Part shown: positions 31,164 to 40,782 of the stretch, piece by piece | How positions within the stretch are numbered: the stretch's first letter is position 1 | Layout of the letters: every line of letters starts with the position of its first letter | Origin: Amycolatopsis iheyensis | GTDB taxonomy: Bacteria; Actinomycetota; Actinomycetes; Mycobacteriales; Pseudonocardiaceae | Length of the DNA: 64,000 bases | Reading direction: 5' to 3' | Assembly (NCBI RefSeq): GCF_024703995.1 | Contig: NZ_JAMXQV010000002.1 | Span: forward strand, 62,001 to 126,000 | Position numbers and translations under genes: made by a program | Notes under the pieces: model-generated | Database searches by the model: none | The model's input: only the letters and a program-made list of their open reading frames with translations | What the model was told of the DNA's origin: nothing

Positions 31164-34148
31164 ATGACCGACACGAAGGAATGGACCTTCCCGGCGTCGT
31201 TCGGGCAGGAGCGGATCTGGCTGTCCAACCAGCTCGACCCCGCGTCCCCGGTGTACAACCTGCCCTGCCAGGTGCGGCAGGACCTGCCGCTGACCGACGG
31301 GCAGTGGCGGGCCGCGCTCGGCGTCATCGTCGGCCGCCACGAAGCCCTGCGCACGGCCTTCCGCATGGACGGCGGCGAGCTCGTCCAGGTGGTGCACGCC
31401 GACGTCCCGATCGACCTCGAAGTGCACGACCTGCGAGGCGACGACGACCGCGAGGCCCGGGCGGCCGAGCTGGCCCAGGCGATCGCCCGCCGGCCGATCT
31501 CCCTCGACACCGCGCCGCCGTGGCGGGCCCAGCTGTGCCGGCTGGGCGACGCCGACTGCGTGCTCACGTTCGTCGTGCACCACACCGTGTTCGACGCCGG
31601 ATCCGTCGTGGTGCTGGCGAACGAGCTGAACGAGGCCTGCAACGCGGTCGCCGAAGGCCGGCTGCCGGAACTGCCCGAGCTGGCCATCCAGTACCCGGAC
31701 TACTCGGCCTGGCAGCGTGGCCAGCTGCCGCTCGTGCGCGCCCAGCTCGGCTACTGGCGCGACCGGCTCGCCGGGCTGCCGCCGGTGCACAGCCTGCCCA
31801 CCGACCGGCCGCGGCCGGCGGAGTTCGGCTTCGCCGGCGACCAGGTCGACTTCACCCTGCCCGACGGGCTCCTGGACCGGGTCGGCGAAGCCGGGCGCGG
31901 GCTCTCGGCGTCGTCGTTCATGGTGCTGCTGGCCGGGTACACGGCCCTGCTTTCGCGGCTGTCCGGTGCGGCCGACGTCGTCGTCGGCGTGCCGGTCGCC
32001 GGGCGCGACCTGCCGGAGCTGGCGCCGCTGATCGGGATGTTCGTCAACCAGCTCGCGATCCGGGTCGACTGCGGCGGCGACCCGTCGTTCGCCGAGCTGG
32101 TGGGCCGGGTCCGGACCGCGGTGCTGGACGCGATCGAGCACGGCCGGGTGCCCTTCCAGCTGGTCGCCGACGAGGTCCGCCCCGAGCGCGACCCGGGGGT
32201 GCAGGCGCTCTACCAGCTCGGCTTCAACTTCATCCCCGACTCGGGCATCGAGCCGGTCCGCTACGCCACGGCCAAGGACGACGTCGCGATCGACCTGACC
32301 GCGACCGGTGGCCGGCTGCTCTACCGCACCGACCTGTTCGACCGCGCCACGGCCGAGTCCATGGTGGACCGGTTCCTGCGGCTGCTCGCGGCCGGTGTCG
32401 AGGATTCTTCGGTCGCGGTCGCGGATCTGCCGCTGCTGTCCGACGCCGAGCGCGTGCAGGTGGAGTCTTGGAGCGGATCGTCCACTTCGGACTCGCCGCT
32501 GTTCGCCGAGCGGTTCGAAGACCAGGTGCGGGCGACACCCGACGCGGCCGCGGTCGACCTCGGCGGAGTCTCGCTGACCTACGCCGAGCTGAACGAGCGG
32601 GCCAACCGGGTCGCGCACCGCCTCGGCGGCGGTGGCGTGGTCGGCGTCTGCGCGCCGAACTCGGCCGACCTCGTCGTCGGCATCGTCGGCGCGCTCAAGA
32701 GCGGCGCGGCTTACGTCCCGCTCGACCCGGCCAACCCCGTCGCGCGGCAGGCGCTCATCCTCGCCGACGCCGGGGCCCGGGTGGTGCTGACCGCGGGCGG
32801 GAGCACGCTCGACGCCGAAACCCTGGCCCTCGACGACCCCGCGGTCTGGGCCGGCTCGTCTTCGGACAACCCGGCGCACCCGGCGGCCGAGGAGATCGCC
32901 TACATCATCTACACCTCCGGCTCGACCGGGCGTCCCAAGGGCGTGCGGGTCGGGCAGCGGGCGCTCGCCACGTACCTGGGCTGGGCGACCGCGGCGTACC
33001 CGAGCCTGGGCGGCCGCGCGTTGCTGCACACGTCGGCGTCGTTCGACCTGACCGTCACGACCCTGCTCGGCCCGCTCACCGCCGGTGGGTCCATTGTTGA
33101 CTCCGGACGGCCGGACTTCGTCAAGGCGACGCCGACGCACCTCGCCGTGCTGCCGGCGGAGTCGTACCCGGCCGGGGACCTGGTGCTCGGCGGTGAGGCG
33201 CTGATGGGCGAGGCCGTGGCGCCCTTCGCCGGGATCGCCGTGACCAACGAGTACGGGCCGACCGAGGCGACCGTCGGCTGCGTCACGCACCGGGTCGACG
33301 GGCCGGTGTCCGGGCCGGTGCCGATCGGGCGGCCGGTCCCCGGCACGCGCGTCCACGTCCTCGACGACCGGCTCCGGCCGGTGCCGCCGGGGGTCGCCGG
33401 CCAGCTCTTCCTGGGTGGCGCGCAGCTCGCCGACGGCTACCTCGGCCTGCCCGAGCTGACCGCCGAGCGGTTCCCCCAAGGCCCGGGTGGTCGGCTGTAC
33501 GCCACCGGCGACCTCGCACGCTGGCGCCGCGACGGCACCCTGGAGTACCTCGGCCGGGCCGACGACCAGGTCAAGCTGCGTGGCTACCGGATCGAGCCGG
33601 CTGAGATCGAGGTCGCGCTGCGGGAGCTGCCGGAGATCCGGGACGCCGCGGTGGCGGTCCGGGAAGGCACGCTCGTCGGGTACGTCGTCGGCACCGCGGA
33701 CGGCGCGGCCGACGCGCTGCGGACCACCCTGCCGGAGTACCTGGTGCCGACGGTGTTCGTCACCCTCGAGGCCCTGCCGGTGGCGGCGAGCGGCAAGCTC
33801 GACCGGGCCGCGCTGCCCGATCCGCAGCTCGGTGGGGCGGCGGAGTACGTGGCCCCGGGCACCGCGGCCGAGGAGCTGGTCGCCGAGGTGCTCGGCGAGC
33901 TCCTGGGCATCGAGAAGCTCGGCGTGCACGACGACTTCTTCGCCCACGGCGGCAACTCGCTGCTGGCCATCCGGGCGATGGCCCGGATCCGCAAGCAGGT
34001 CGGCGTCGACCTGCCGGTGCGGGGGCTCTTCTCGTTCACCACGGTGGCCGGGCTCGCCGCCGAGGTCGAGCGGCGGCTGGAAGAAGACCTCGACCAGCTC
34101 AGCGACGAAGAGGTCCGGGCCCAGCTGGCCGAAGGTGAGCAGGCGTGA
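31164..34148 (+). CDS. NRPS module: C-A(Asn)-PCP
   Basis: A 994-aa synthetase. It has C (~8-440) with HHTVFDA at 139-145 (Ala replaces the usual Gly), A (~450-900; IIYTSGSTGRPKG, YGPTEATVG, LYATGDLA) and PCP (Ser932 in HGGNSLLA). The binding-pocket residues read DLTKVGEVG plus Lys, one change from the classical Asn code DLTKLGEVGK, so L-Asn is predicted with good confidence. No epimerase is present. ATG 31164 lies 11 bp after the PKS stop with AGGAG in front. Its stop overlaps the next GTG. The TauD-like oxygenase at 42029 could hydroxylate the Asn. Confidence 0.9.
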   Translation: MTDTKEWTFPASFGQERIWLSNQLDPASPVYNLPCQVRQDLPLTDGQWRAALGVIVGRHEALRTAFRMDGGELVQVVHADVPIDLEVHDLRGDDDREARAAELAQAIARRPISLDTAPPWRAQLCRLGDADCVLTFVVHHTVFDAGSVVVLANELNEACNAVAEGRLPELPELAIQYPDYSAWQRGQLPLVRAQLGYWRDRLAGLPPVHSLPTDRPRPAEFGFAGDQVDFTLPDGLLDRVGEAGRGLSASSFMVLLAGYTALLSRLSGAADVVVGVPVAGRDLPELAPLIGMFVNQLAIRVDCGGDPSFAELVGRVRTAVLDAIEHGRVPFQLVADEVRPERDPGVQALYQLGFNFIPDSGIEPVRYATAKDDVAIDLTATGGRLLYRTDLFDRATAESMVDRFLRLLAAGVEDSSVAVADLPLLSDAERVQVESWSGSSTSDSPLFAERFEDQVRATPDAAAVDLGGVSLTYAELNERANRVAHRLGGGGVVGVCAPNSADLVVGIVGALKSGAAYVPLDPANPVARQALILADAGARVVLTAGGSTLDAETLALDDPAVWAGSSSDNPAHPAAEEIAYIIYTSGSTGRPKGVRVGQRALATYLGWATAAYPSLGGRALLHTSASFDLTVTTLLGPLTAGGSIVDSGRPDFVKATPTHLAVLPAESYPAGDLVLGGEALMGEAVAPFAGIAVTNEYGPTEATVGCVTHRVDGPVSGPVPIGRPVPGTRVHVLDDRLRPVPPGVAGQLFLGGAQLADGYLGLPELTAERFPQGPGGRLYATGDLARWRRDGTLEYLGRADDQVKLRGYRIEPAEIEVALRELPEIRDAAVAVREGTLVGYVVGTADGAADALRTTLPEYLVPTVFVTLEALPVAASGKLDRAALPDPQLGGAAEYVAPGTAAEELVAEVLGELLGIEKLGVHDDFFAHGGNSLLAIRAMARIRKQVGVDLPVRGLFSFTTVAGLAAEVERRLEEDLDQLSDEEVRAQLAEGEQA

Positions 34149-37100
34149 CGACCATCGACGAAACCAGCAGCGCGGCCGCGCGCCGCGCGTTGCTGGAACG
34201 GCGGCTGCGGCGGCGCGCCGAGCCGGCCGCGACCATCACCCGGCGCCCGGACGGCGACCCCGTCCCGCTGTCCTACCAGCAGGAACGCGTCTGGTTCATG
34301 GAGCAGTTCGCGCCGGGCACCACGTCCTACAACATCCCGGTGCCGATCCGCCTCACCGGCCGGCTCGACGTCGCCGTGCTGCAGTCCGCTTTGGACGCGC
34401 TCCCGGCGCGGCACGAGGCCCTGCGGATGCGGTTCCCGGCGGGGGAGGACGGGCAACCCTCCGTCCACATCGAATCCGCGGTCACGGTGCCGCTGTCCCT
34501 TGTGGACGCCGGCTCCGAAGAGGTGGCTCGGACGATGGTCGACGCGGCCGCGGCCGAGCCGTTCGACCTGGCGGAAGGGCCGCTGCTGCGGGCCACGCTC
34601 GTGCGGATCACCGACACCGAGCACCTCCTGGCGGTGTGCACGCACCACATCGTCGGCGACGGCTGGTCGGTGGACCTGCTGCTGCGCGACCTCGCCGCGC
34701 ACTACCACAGCACGGCCACCGCGCTCCCGGCGTTGCCGATCGGCTACGGCGACTTCGCGCACTGGCAGCGCCGGACGCTGACCGGCGCCGAACTCGACCG
34801 CCAGCTCGACCACTGGCAGGCGACGCTGCGCGGGGTCGAGCCCCTGGAGCTGCCGGCCGACCACGCGCGCCCGGCGACCCAGACGTTCGAGGGTGCGATC
34901 CACGAGTTCTTCGTCGAGAAGGACCTGGCCCAGTCGCTCGGCGAGCTGAGCCGCGAACACGGCGTCACGCTCTTCATGACGCTGCTCGCCGCCTACCAGG
35001 TCCTGCTGGCCCGGTACTCCGGGCAGGAGGACTTCGCCGTCGGGTCGTCGTCGGCCGGGCGCGGGCTGCCCGAGCTGGAAGGCGTGGTCGGCATGTTCAT
35101 CAACATGCTGCCGCTGCGCGCCCAGCTCGAGGGCGACCCGAGCTTCACCGAGCTGCTGGCGCGGACCCGGCGGCACGTGCTCGACGCGTTCGACCACGCC
35201 GACGTCCCGTTCGAACGCCTCGTCAACGCCCTGGGCGTGCCGCGGGACGTCAGCCGCTCGCCGGTGTTCCAGGCGATGTTCGTGCTGCAGAACTACGAGA
35301 TGGGCCGGATGGGCGCGGCGGGCGAGTCCGCAGTGGACTTCCGCTGGCTGCCGATGGACCTGCCCTCGACCCGGTTCGACTTCGAGTTCCACGCCATCGA
35401 GGTCGCGTCCGGGCTGATCGGCAAGTTCGTGCACAACACCGCGTTGTTCGGCGCGGACACCGTCGCCGGGATGGCCGAACGCCTGGTCACGCTGTTGCGC
35501 TCGATCGTCGCCGACCCCGCGAAGCCGGTGTCCGAACTGGACCTGCTGGGCACCCAGCGGGACCTGGTGCTGAACCGCTGGAACGACACCGCGGGCGAGA
35601 TCCCGGCGGGCACCCTGCACGCGCTCGTCGAGGCGCAGGTGGCGCGGACACCCGACGCGCCCGCGCTGACCTTCCGCGGCGAGTCACTGTCCTATCGGGA
35701 CCTCGACGAGCGCGCCAACGGGCTGGCCCACCGTCTGCGCGAGCTGGGGGTCCGGCCGGGCACACTGGTCGGCGTCTTCGCGAACCGGTCGTTCGAGCTG
35801 GTCGTCGGCCTGCTCGGGGTCCTCAAGGCCGGGGGCGCGTACGTGCCGCTCGACCCGGAGTACCCGGCGGACCGCCTGGCCTTCATGCTCGACGACGCGG
35901 CCGCGCCGGTGGTCCTCACCCAGGCCGCCCTGCGCGACAGCCTCCCGGCGAGCGACGCGACCGTCGTCGTCCTCGACGACCTGACCGGCCCGGCCACGCC
36001 CGTCGAACCACTGTCCGATGCGGACGATCCCGCGTACGTCATCTACACCTCGGGCTCCACTGGGCGGCCGAAGGGCGTCCCGAACGGCCACCGCGGTATC
36101 GTCAACCGGCTCGACTGGATGCAACGCGCCTACGGCCTCGACAGTTCGGACTCGGTGCTGCAGAAGACGCCGGCGAGCTTCGACGTCTCGGTGTGGGAGT
36201 TCTTCTGGCCGCTCATGACCGGCGCGCGGCTGGTGCTCGCCGAACCCGGCGGCCACAAGGACGCCGCGTACCTGCGGGAACTCCTCGACTCCGAGGGAAT
36301 CACGACCGCGCACTTCGTCCCGTCGATGCTGACGTTGTTCCTCGCGGAGCCGGGCATCGAGTCGGTGGCGGCGCTGCGCCGGGTGGTCTGCAGCGGCGAG
36401 GAGCTCCCGCTCGACACCGCCCGCGAGTTCGTCCGGCGGCTGCCGCACTGCGAGCTGCACAACCTCTACGGCCCGACCGAGGCCGCGATCGACGTCACCG
36501 CCTGGCACTGCACGCCCGAGGCGCTCGAAAACGTGGCCTCGGTGCCGATCGGCGCGCCGATCCGCAACCTCCGGATCTACATCCTGGACCAGCGCGGCAA
36601 CCCGTGCCCGGTCGGCGTTCCCGGCGAGCTGCACATCGCCGGCGCCGGCCTGGCGCTCGGCTACCACAACCGGCCCGAGCTGACCGCCGAACGGTTCGTC
36701 CCCGATCCCTTCCACGACGGCCGGATGTACCGCACCGGCGACCTCGCGCACTGGCGGCCCGACGGCACGGTCGCCTTCCTCGGCCGCCTCGACCACCAGG
36801 TCAAGCTGCGTGGCCTGCGGATCGAGCTGGGCGAGATCGAGGCCCGGCTGCGGGAGCAACCCGGTGTGGCCGACGCCGTCGTGGTGGTCCGCGAGGACAC
36901 GCCAGGGGACAAGCGCCTGGTCGGCTACGTCGTCGGCGACGCGGAAGGCCTGCGGAGCGCGTTGAAGGAGACGCTGCCGGACTACATGGTGCCGCCGTCG
37001 TTCGTGCCGCTCGACGAGCTGCCGCTCACCCCGAACGGCAAACTCGACCGCAAGGCGTTGCCCGCCCCGGTCGTGGCCCGCGACACGACCAAGGAGCTGG

Positions 37101-39538
37101 TCGAGCCGTCGGCACCGCTCGAAGTCCTGCTCGCCGGCATCTGGCGGGACGTGCTCAAGGTCGAGGAGCTGGGCGTCGACGACGACTTCTTCGACCTCGG
37201 CGGCCATTCGATGCTGGCCACGCAGGTGGTCGCGCGGATCGCGAAGGCCGGGCACCAGGCCGGCGTGATGGACCTGTTCCAGCACCGCACGATCCGCGAG
37301 CTGGCGGCGTTCCTCGACGGCGACCGCGACGACTCCGGCCACCTGCTCCACGAGCTGACCAAGCCGATCGCGAAGCCGACGTTGACCTACGTCTGCTTCC
37401 CGTACGGTGGCGGCAGCGCGATCGTCTACCAGCCCCTGGCGGACGCGCTGCCGGGCGGGTACTCGCTGTTCTCGGTGGCGATCCCGGGCCACGACGTCGG
37501 CCTGTCCGAGGAAGCCGTCCCGTTCGACGAGCTGGTCGAGCGCCTGGCGGACGAGGTCCTCGAGCGCATCGACGGCCCGCTGGCCATCTACGGCCACTGC
37601 GGGGTCGGCAACGCCCTCGCCGTCGGCGTCGCGCGCCGCCTGGAGGAACGCGGCCGCGCACTCGAGGTCGTCCACATCGGCGCGATCTTCCCGTTCGCGC
37701 GGATCAAGGGCGCCGTCGGCACGCTGCGGACGCGCCTGGAGAAGCTGCGCAGCAACCGGTACTACTCGAACTGGCTCAAGGGCATGGGCGTCGACACCGA
37801 CGACCTCGACCCGGCCCAGGCCGACCGGATCATCAGCAACATGCGGGCCGACAGCCGGGCCGCCGAGGAGTACTTCAGCGGCCTGCTCGACGCCCGCGTC
37901 GCCAAGCTGCGCGCGCCGATCATCTCCGTCGTCGGCTCGGAAGACCCGGTCACCGACTACTACGCCGAGCGCTACCAGGAGTGGGAGTTCCTCACCGACC
38001 GCACCGCGCTCGTGGTGCTGGACCAGGCCGGGCACTTCTTCCTCCGCTACCGCGCCGACGAGCTCGCCGAGATCATCACGAAGGTGCACCCCGCGCTGGA
38101 CGACCCCGGCGACCTCCACGTCGAGGCCCGGGGCGAGGACGCCGGCTGGGCGGTGCACGACACCCATCGCTCCACAGTGGACGAGAAGCCGGCCGTCGAG
38201 CCGAGCATGGGCCGGTTCGTCACGGTGACCGCCGGCCAGCTGATCTCCTCGACCGGCTCCGCGCTGACGTCGTTCGCGGTGCCGATCTGGCTGTACACGA
38301 AGACCGGCTCGGTCACCGACCTCGGCCTGCTCTGGGCGTTGGCGCTGCTGTGCGGGGTGCTGATCCTGCCGGTGGCGGGCGCCCTGGTCGACCGCGGGGA
38401 CCGGCGCAAGATCATGATCGCGGCCAGCGCGATCGCCGGTGTCATCCAGCTCGCGCTGGCGTTGCTGCTGACCGCGGGGAATCTGCAGCTCTGGTTCCTC
38501 TACGTGCTGATCCCGCTCGGGTCGGTCGCCGGGTCGCTGCAACGGATCGCCTACCAGTCGTCGGTCGCGCAGCTCGTGCCGAAGCAGTACCTCGGCCACG
38601 CGATGGGGCTTGCCCAGCTGTCGAACGGCTTCGCCCAGCTGCTGATGCCGGTGATCGCGGCCGGGCTGCTGGCGGCGATCCAGCTCTCCGGGATCCTGGT
38701 CCTGGACATGGCGAGCTACGTCTTCGCGATCATCAGCCTGCTGTTCGTGCGGTTCCCCGACCTGCTGGGCTGGCGCCCGCGCGAGCCGCTGCTGACGGCG
38801 ATCGCGGGTGGCCTGAAGTACTCGTGGAACCACCGCGGCTTCCGCACGATGCTGCTGTACTTCGCGCTGGCCAACGTCTTCCTGGCGCCCGCGCTGGTGC
38901 TCGTCTCGCCGCTGGTGCTCTCCTTCGGCACGGTCACCGACGTCGCCCAGGTCGCGCTGGCCGAGGCGGTCGGCGCCGTGGTGGGCGGCATCGGGATGGC
39001 CCTGTGGGGTGGCCCGCGCACCCGGCGGATGGTCGGGGTGCTGGCCGGCAACGTCGGCATCGCGCTCGGCAGCCTGGTGATGGGCCTGCGGCCGTCGTTG
39101 GTGGTGGTGGCCGCCGGGGTGTTCCTGCTGGCCGCCGCGATGGCGGTGTCGCAGGGCATCTACGCGACGATCGTGCAGGTCAAGGTGCCGCAGCGCTACC
39201 ACGGCCGGGTGTTCGCGATCAACCAGACGATCACCTGGTCCACGCTGCCGATCGGGTTCGCGGTGCTGGCGCCGCTGGCCGTCGGCTGGTTCACCCCGCT
39301 GCTGCGGCCGGACGGCGCGCTGGCCGGCTCGGTCGGCGCGGTGCTGGGCACCGGCGAGGGCCGGGGTGTGGCGCTCGCCTACGTCGGCTACGCGCTGATC
39401 CTGCTGGTGATCAACGCCGGTGGCTTCGCGCTGCGGCTGCTGCGCCGGTTCGACACCGAGGTGCCGGACTCGCTGCCGGACGACCTCGTGGGCGCGCAGG
39501 TGCGGGAGCGCAAGCTCGCCGGGAAGGAGGCCGCGTGA
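34145..39538 (+). CDS. NRPS termination module fused to exporter: C-A(Ser)-PCP-TE-MFS
   Basis: A 1797-aa fusion. C is ~40-470 with intact HHIVGDG (His167-168). A is ~490-990; its pocket residues DVWHVSLID plus Lys match the canonical Ser code. PCP has Ser1022 (GGHSMLA). A GrsT-like thioesterase (~1080-1320) has the nucleophile elbow GHCGVG, so Cys1152 replaces Ser, with Asp near 1266 (GSEDPVTD) and His1297 (AGHFFLRY). Residues ~1355-1770 form a 12-helix-like MFS exporter (SSTGSALTSFAVPIWL, then VDRGDRRKIM) with a cytoplasmic tail. The frame is open throughout, with no internal start needed. It implies release and efflux by one polypeptide at the membrane. GTG 34145 overlaps the previous stop. 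Confidence 0.92.
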   Translation: MTTIDETSSAAARRALLERRLRRRAEPAATITRRPDGDPVPLSYQQERVWFMEQFAPGTTSYNIPVPIRLTGRLDVAVLQSALDALPARHEALRMRFPAGEDGQPSVHIESAVTVPLSLVDAGSEEVARTMVDAAAAEPFDLAEGPLLRATLVRITDTEHLLAVCTHHIVGDGWSVDLLLRDLAAHYHSTATALPALPIGYGDFAHWQRRTLTGAELDRQLDHWQATLRGVEPLELPADHARPATQTFEGAIHEFFVEKDLAQSLGELSREHGVTLFMTLLAAYQVLLARYSGQEDFAVGSSSAGRGLPELEGVVGMFINMLPLRAQLEGDPSFTELLARTRRHVLDAFDHADVPFERLVNALGVPRDVSRSPVFQAMFVLQNYEMGRMGAAGESAVDFRWLPMDLPSTRFDFEFHAIEVASGLIGKFVHNTALFGADTVAGMAERLVTLLRSIVADPAKPVSELDLLGTQRDLVLNRWNDTAGEIPAGTLHALVEAQVARTPDAPALTFRGESLSYRDLDERANGLAHRLRELGVRPGTLVGVFANRSFELVVGLLGVLKAGGAYVPLDPEYPADRLAFMLDDAAAPVVLTQAALRDSLPASDATVVVLDDLTGPATPVEPLSDADDPAYVIYTSGSTGRPKGVPNGHRGIVNRLDWMQRAYGLDSSDSVLQKTPASFDVSVWEFFWPLMTGARLVLAEPGGHKDAAYLRELLDSEGITTAHFVPSMLTLFLAEPGIESVAALRRVVCSGEELPLDTAREFVRRLPHCELHNLYGPTEAAIDVTAWHCTPEALENVASVPIGAPIRNLRIYILDQRGNPCPVGVPGELHIAGAGLALGYHNRPELTAERFVPDPFHDGRMYRTGDLAHWRPDGTVAFLGRLDHQVKLRGLRIELGEIEARLREQPGVADAVVVVREDTPGDKRLVGYVVGDAEGLRSALKETLPDYMVPPSFVPLDELPLTPNGKLDRKALPAPVVARDTTKELVEPSAPLEVLLAGIWRDVLKVEELGVDDDFFDLGGHSMLATQVVARIAKAGHQAGVMDLFQHRTIRELAAFLDGDRDDSGHLLHELTKPIAKPTLTYVCFPYGGGSAIVYQPLADALPGGYSLFSVAIPGHDVGLSEEAVPFDELVERLADEVLERIDGPLAIYGHCGVGNALAVGVARRLEERGRALEVVHIGAIFPFARIKGAVGTLRTRLEKLRSNRYYSNWLKGMGVDTDDLDPAQADRIISNMRADSRAAEEYFSGLLDARVAKLRAPIISVVGSEDPVTDYYAERYQEWEFLTDRTALVVLDQAGHFFLRYRADELAEIITKVHPALDDPGDLHVEARGEDAGWAVHDTHRSTVDEKPAVEPSMGRFVTVTAGQLISSTGSALTSFAVPIWLYTKTGSVTDLGLLWALALLCGVLILPVAGALVDRGDRRKIMIAASAIAGVIQLALALLLTAGNLQLWFLYVLIPLGSVAGSLQRIAYQSSVAQLVPKQYLGHAMGLAQLSNGFAQLLMPVIAAGLLAAIQLSGILVLDMASYVFAIISLLFVRFPDLLGWRPREPLLTAIAGGLKYSWNHRGFRTMLLYFALANVFLAPALVLVSPLVLSFGTVTDVAQVALAEAVGAVVGGIGMALWGGPRTRRMVGVLAGNVGIALGSLVMGLRPSLVVVAAGVFLLAAAMAVSQGIYATIVQVKVPQRYHGRVFAINQTITWSTLPIGFAVLAPLAVGWFTPLLRPDGALAGSVGAVLGTGEGRGVALAYVGYALILLVINAGGFALRLLRRFDTEVPDSLPDDLVGAQVRERKLAGKEAA

Positions 39539-40782
39539 GCGTCGTGGCGCTGATCAGGGAAGCTCGCGGGCACTGGGTCGGCGAGGTCGCCGCGGCGGTG
39601 CACGCGGCCGGGCACCGCGCGGTGCTGTTCGCGCCGCCGGTGGCCGCCGCCGAACGCGCGTCGCTGCTGACGGTGGTGGACGACGTGGTGGCGGTCGAGG
39701 ACGTCTACGACGCTTCGGCGGTCGCGGCGAGGATCCGTGCGGAGCTCGGCAACCCCGCCGCCGTGCTGACCGGGTCCGACGGGGCGATCGCGAGCACCGC
39801 GCGGGTCGCCGAGCTGCTCGGTGTCGCCCGCTGCCCGGCGTCGGTGTTCGCCTTGTGCGCGAACAAGTTCGCCGTCCGGGAGGTCCTGGGCGGGACCGCG
39901 TTCGCGTTGATTTCCTCGGTTGGTGAAGCCGCGTCGGTGGCGGCGCGCGTCGGGTTCCCGGCCATCGTCAAGCCGGTCAACGGCGCCGGGAGCAACCTGG
40001 TCCGCACGGTGTCCTCCGTGGCGGAGCTGGCGGCCGCGTACGAGCTGCTTGCTACCCGGCTGCCCGAATCCGCGGACCCGCGGTACCACCGTCCACTGGG
40101 GACACTCGACCCGGCGAAGACGTTCCTCGTCGAAGGGTTCCTCGACGGGCCCGAGTACGCGGTGGACGTGCTGATCCGCGACGGCGTCGTCGAACCGGTC
40201 GAGATCCTCGACAAGCCGCTGATCGACGAGCGCAAGTTCGAGCTGGCGCTGTCCTGCCCGCCGGCCGGGCTCACCGCCGAGCGGGCCGCGCTGGTCGTCG
40301 CGGCGGTGTCCCGGGCGGTCGTCGCGCTGGGGCTGGACAACACGGTCGCGCACGTCGAGGTGATCGACGACGCCGAGCGCGGCCCGACGATCGTCGAGGT
40401 CAACGCGGGCCGGCCGGCCGGGTCGATCATGCCGCTGCTGGGCAAGCTGCGCACCGGCGTCGACGTCTTCGCCGAGCTGACGGCGCTGGCCCTCGGCGCG
40501 CCGCCGCCCGCGCGGGAACCGGCGAAGCTGCCGATCCCGCTGGGCATGCTGATCCTCTACGCGTCCGGTTCGGGCACGCTGACCGGGATCGGCGGGCTCG
40601 ACGAGGTCGCCGCGCTGCCCGAGGTCGTCGACGTCGTCACGACGGTGTCACCCGGCCAGGTGCTCACCGACGAGCAGGAGACCTACGCGGTCAACCTCGT
40701 CGTCGCGGGGTTCGCCGACCACGACGACCTCGCCGCACTGCACGCCGAAGCGTCGAAGCTGATCCGCTTGGAGGTCTCGTGA
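39535..40782 (+). CDS. ATP-grasp carboxylate-amine ligase (first of two)
   Basis: A 415-aa ATP-grasp enzyme. Visible features are the ADP-forming fold with FPAIVKPVNGAGSNLV (ATP-binding Lys and Gly-rich loop), FLVEGFLDGPEYAVDVLI (metal-proximal acid) and HVEVIDDAERGPTIVEVNAGRPAG (Mg-binding Glu/Asn). The family includes L-amino acid ligases such as BacD and DdaF-like enzymes that make amide bonds through acyl phosphates. It is a clear paralogue of the next gene. GTG 39535 overlaps the NRPS stop, so it is part of the biosynthetic operon. A peptide-bond-forming tailoring step or resistance-related conjugation is likely. Confidence 0.88.
   Translation: MSVVALIREARGHWVGEVAAAVHAAGHRAVLFAPPVAAAERASLLTVVDDVVAVEDVYDASAVAARIRAELGNPAAVLTGSDGAIASTARVAELLGVARCPASVFALCANKFAVREVLGGTAFALISSVGEAASVAARVGFPAIVKPVNGAGSNLVRTVSSVAELAAAYELLATRLPESADPRYHRPLGTLDPAKTFLVEGFLDGPEYAVDVLIRDGVVEPVEILDKPLIDERKFELALSCPPAGLTAERAALVVAAVSRAVVALGLDNTVAHVEVIDDAERGPTIVEVNAGRPAGSIMPLLGKLRTGVDVFAELTALALGAPPPAREPAKLPIPLGMLILYASGSGTLTGIGGLDEVAALPEVVDVVTTVSPGQVLTDEQETYAVNLVVAGFADHDDLAALHAEASKLIRLEVS

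Noticed and set aside
30837..33947. A 1036-codon minus-strand frame across the PKS/NRPS junction
   Set aside because: Low-complexity antisense shadow of well-supported NRPS/PKS domains on the plus strand; no SD and no family features.
31164..39538. Siderophore biosynthesis from Asn/Ser-containing NRPS
   Set aside because: No ornithine hydroxylase, catechol genes, TonB-like/ABC iron uptake or Fur box was seen near the operon.
37386..39538. Separate downstream MFS gene with its own start
   Set aside because: The frame is continuous from the TE, no SD or start codon with a stop upstream is present, and the linker is short and ordered; a fusion is the simpler reading.
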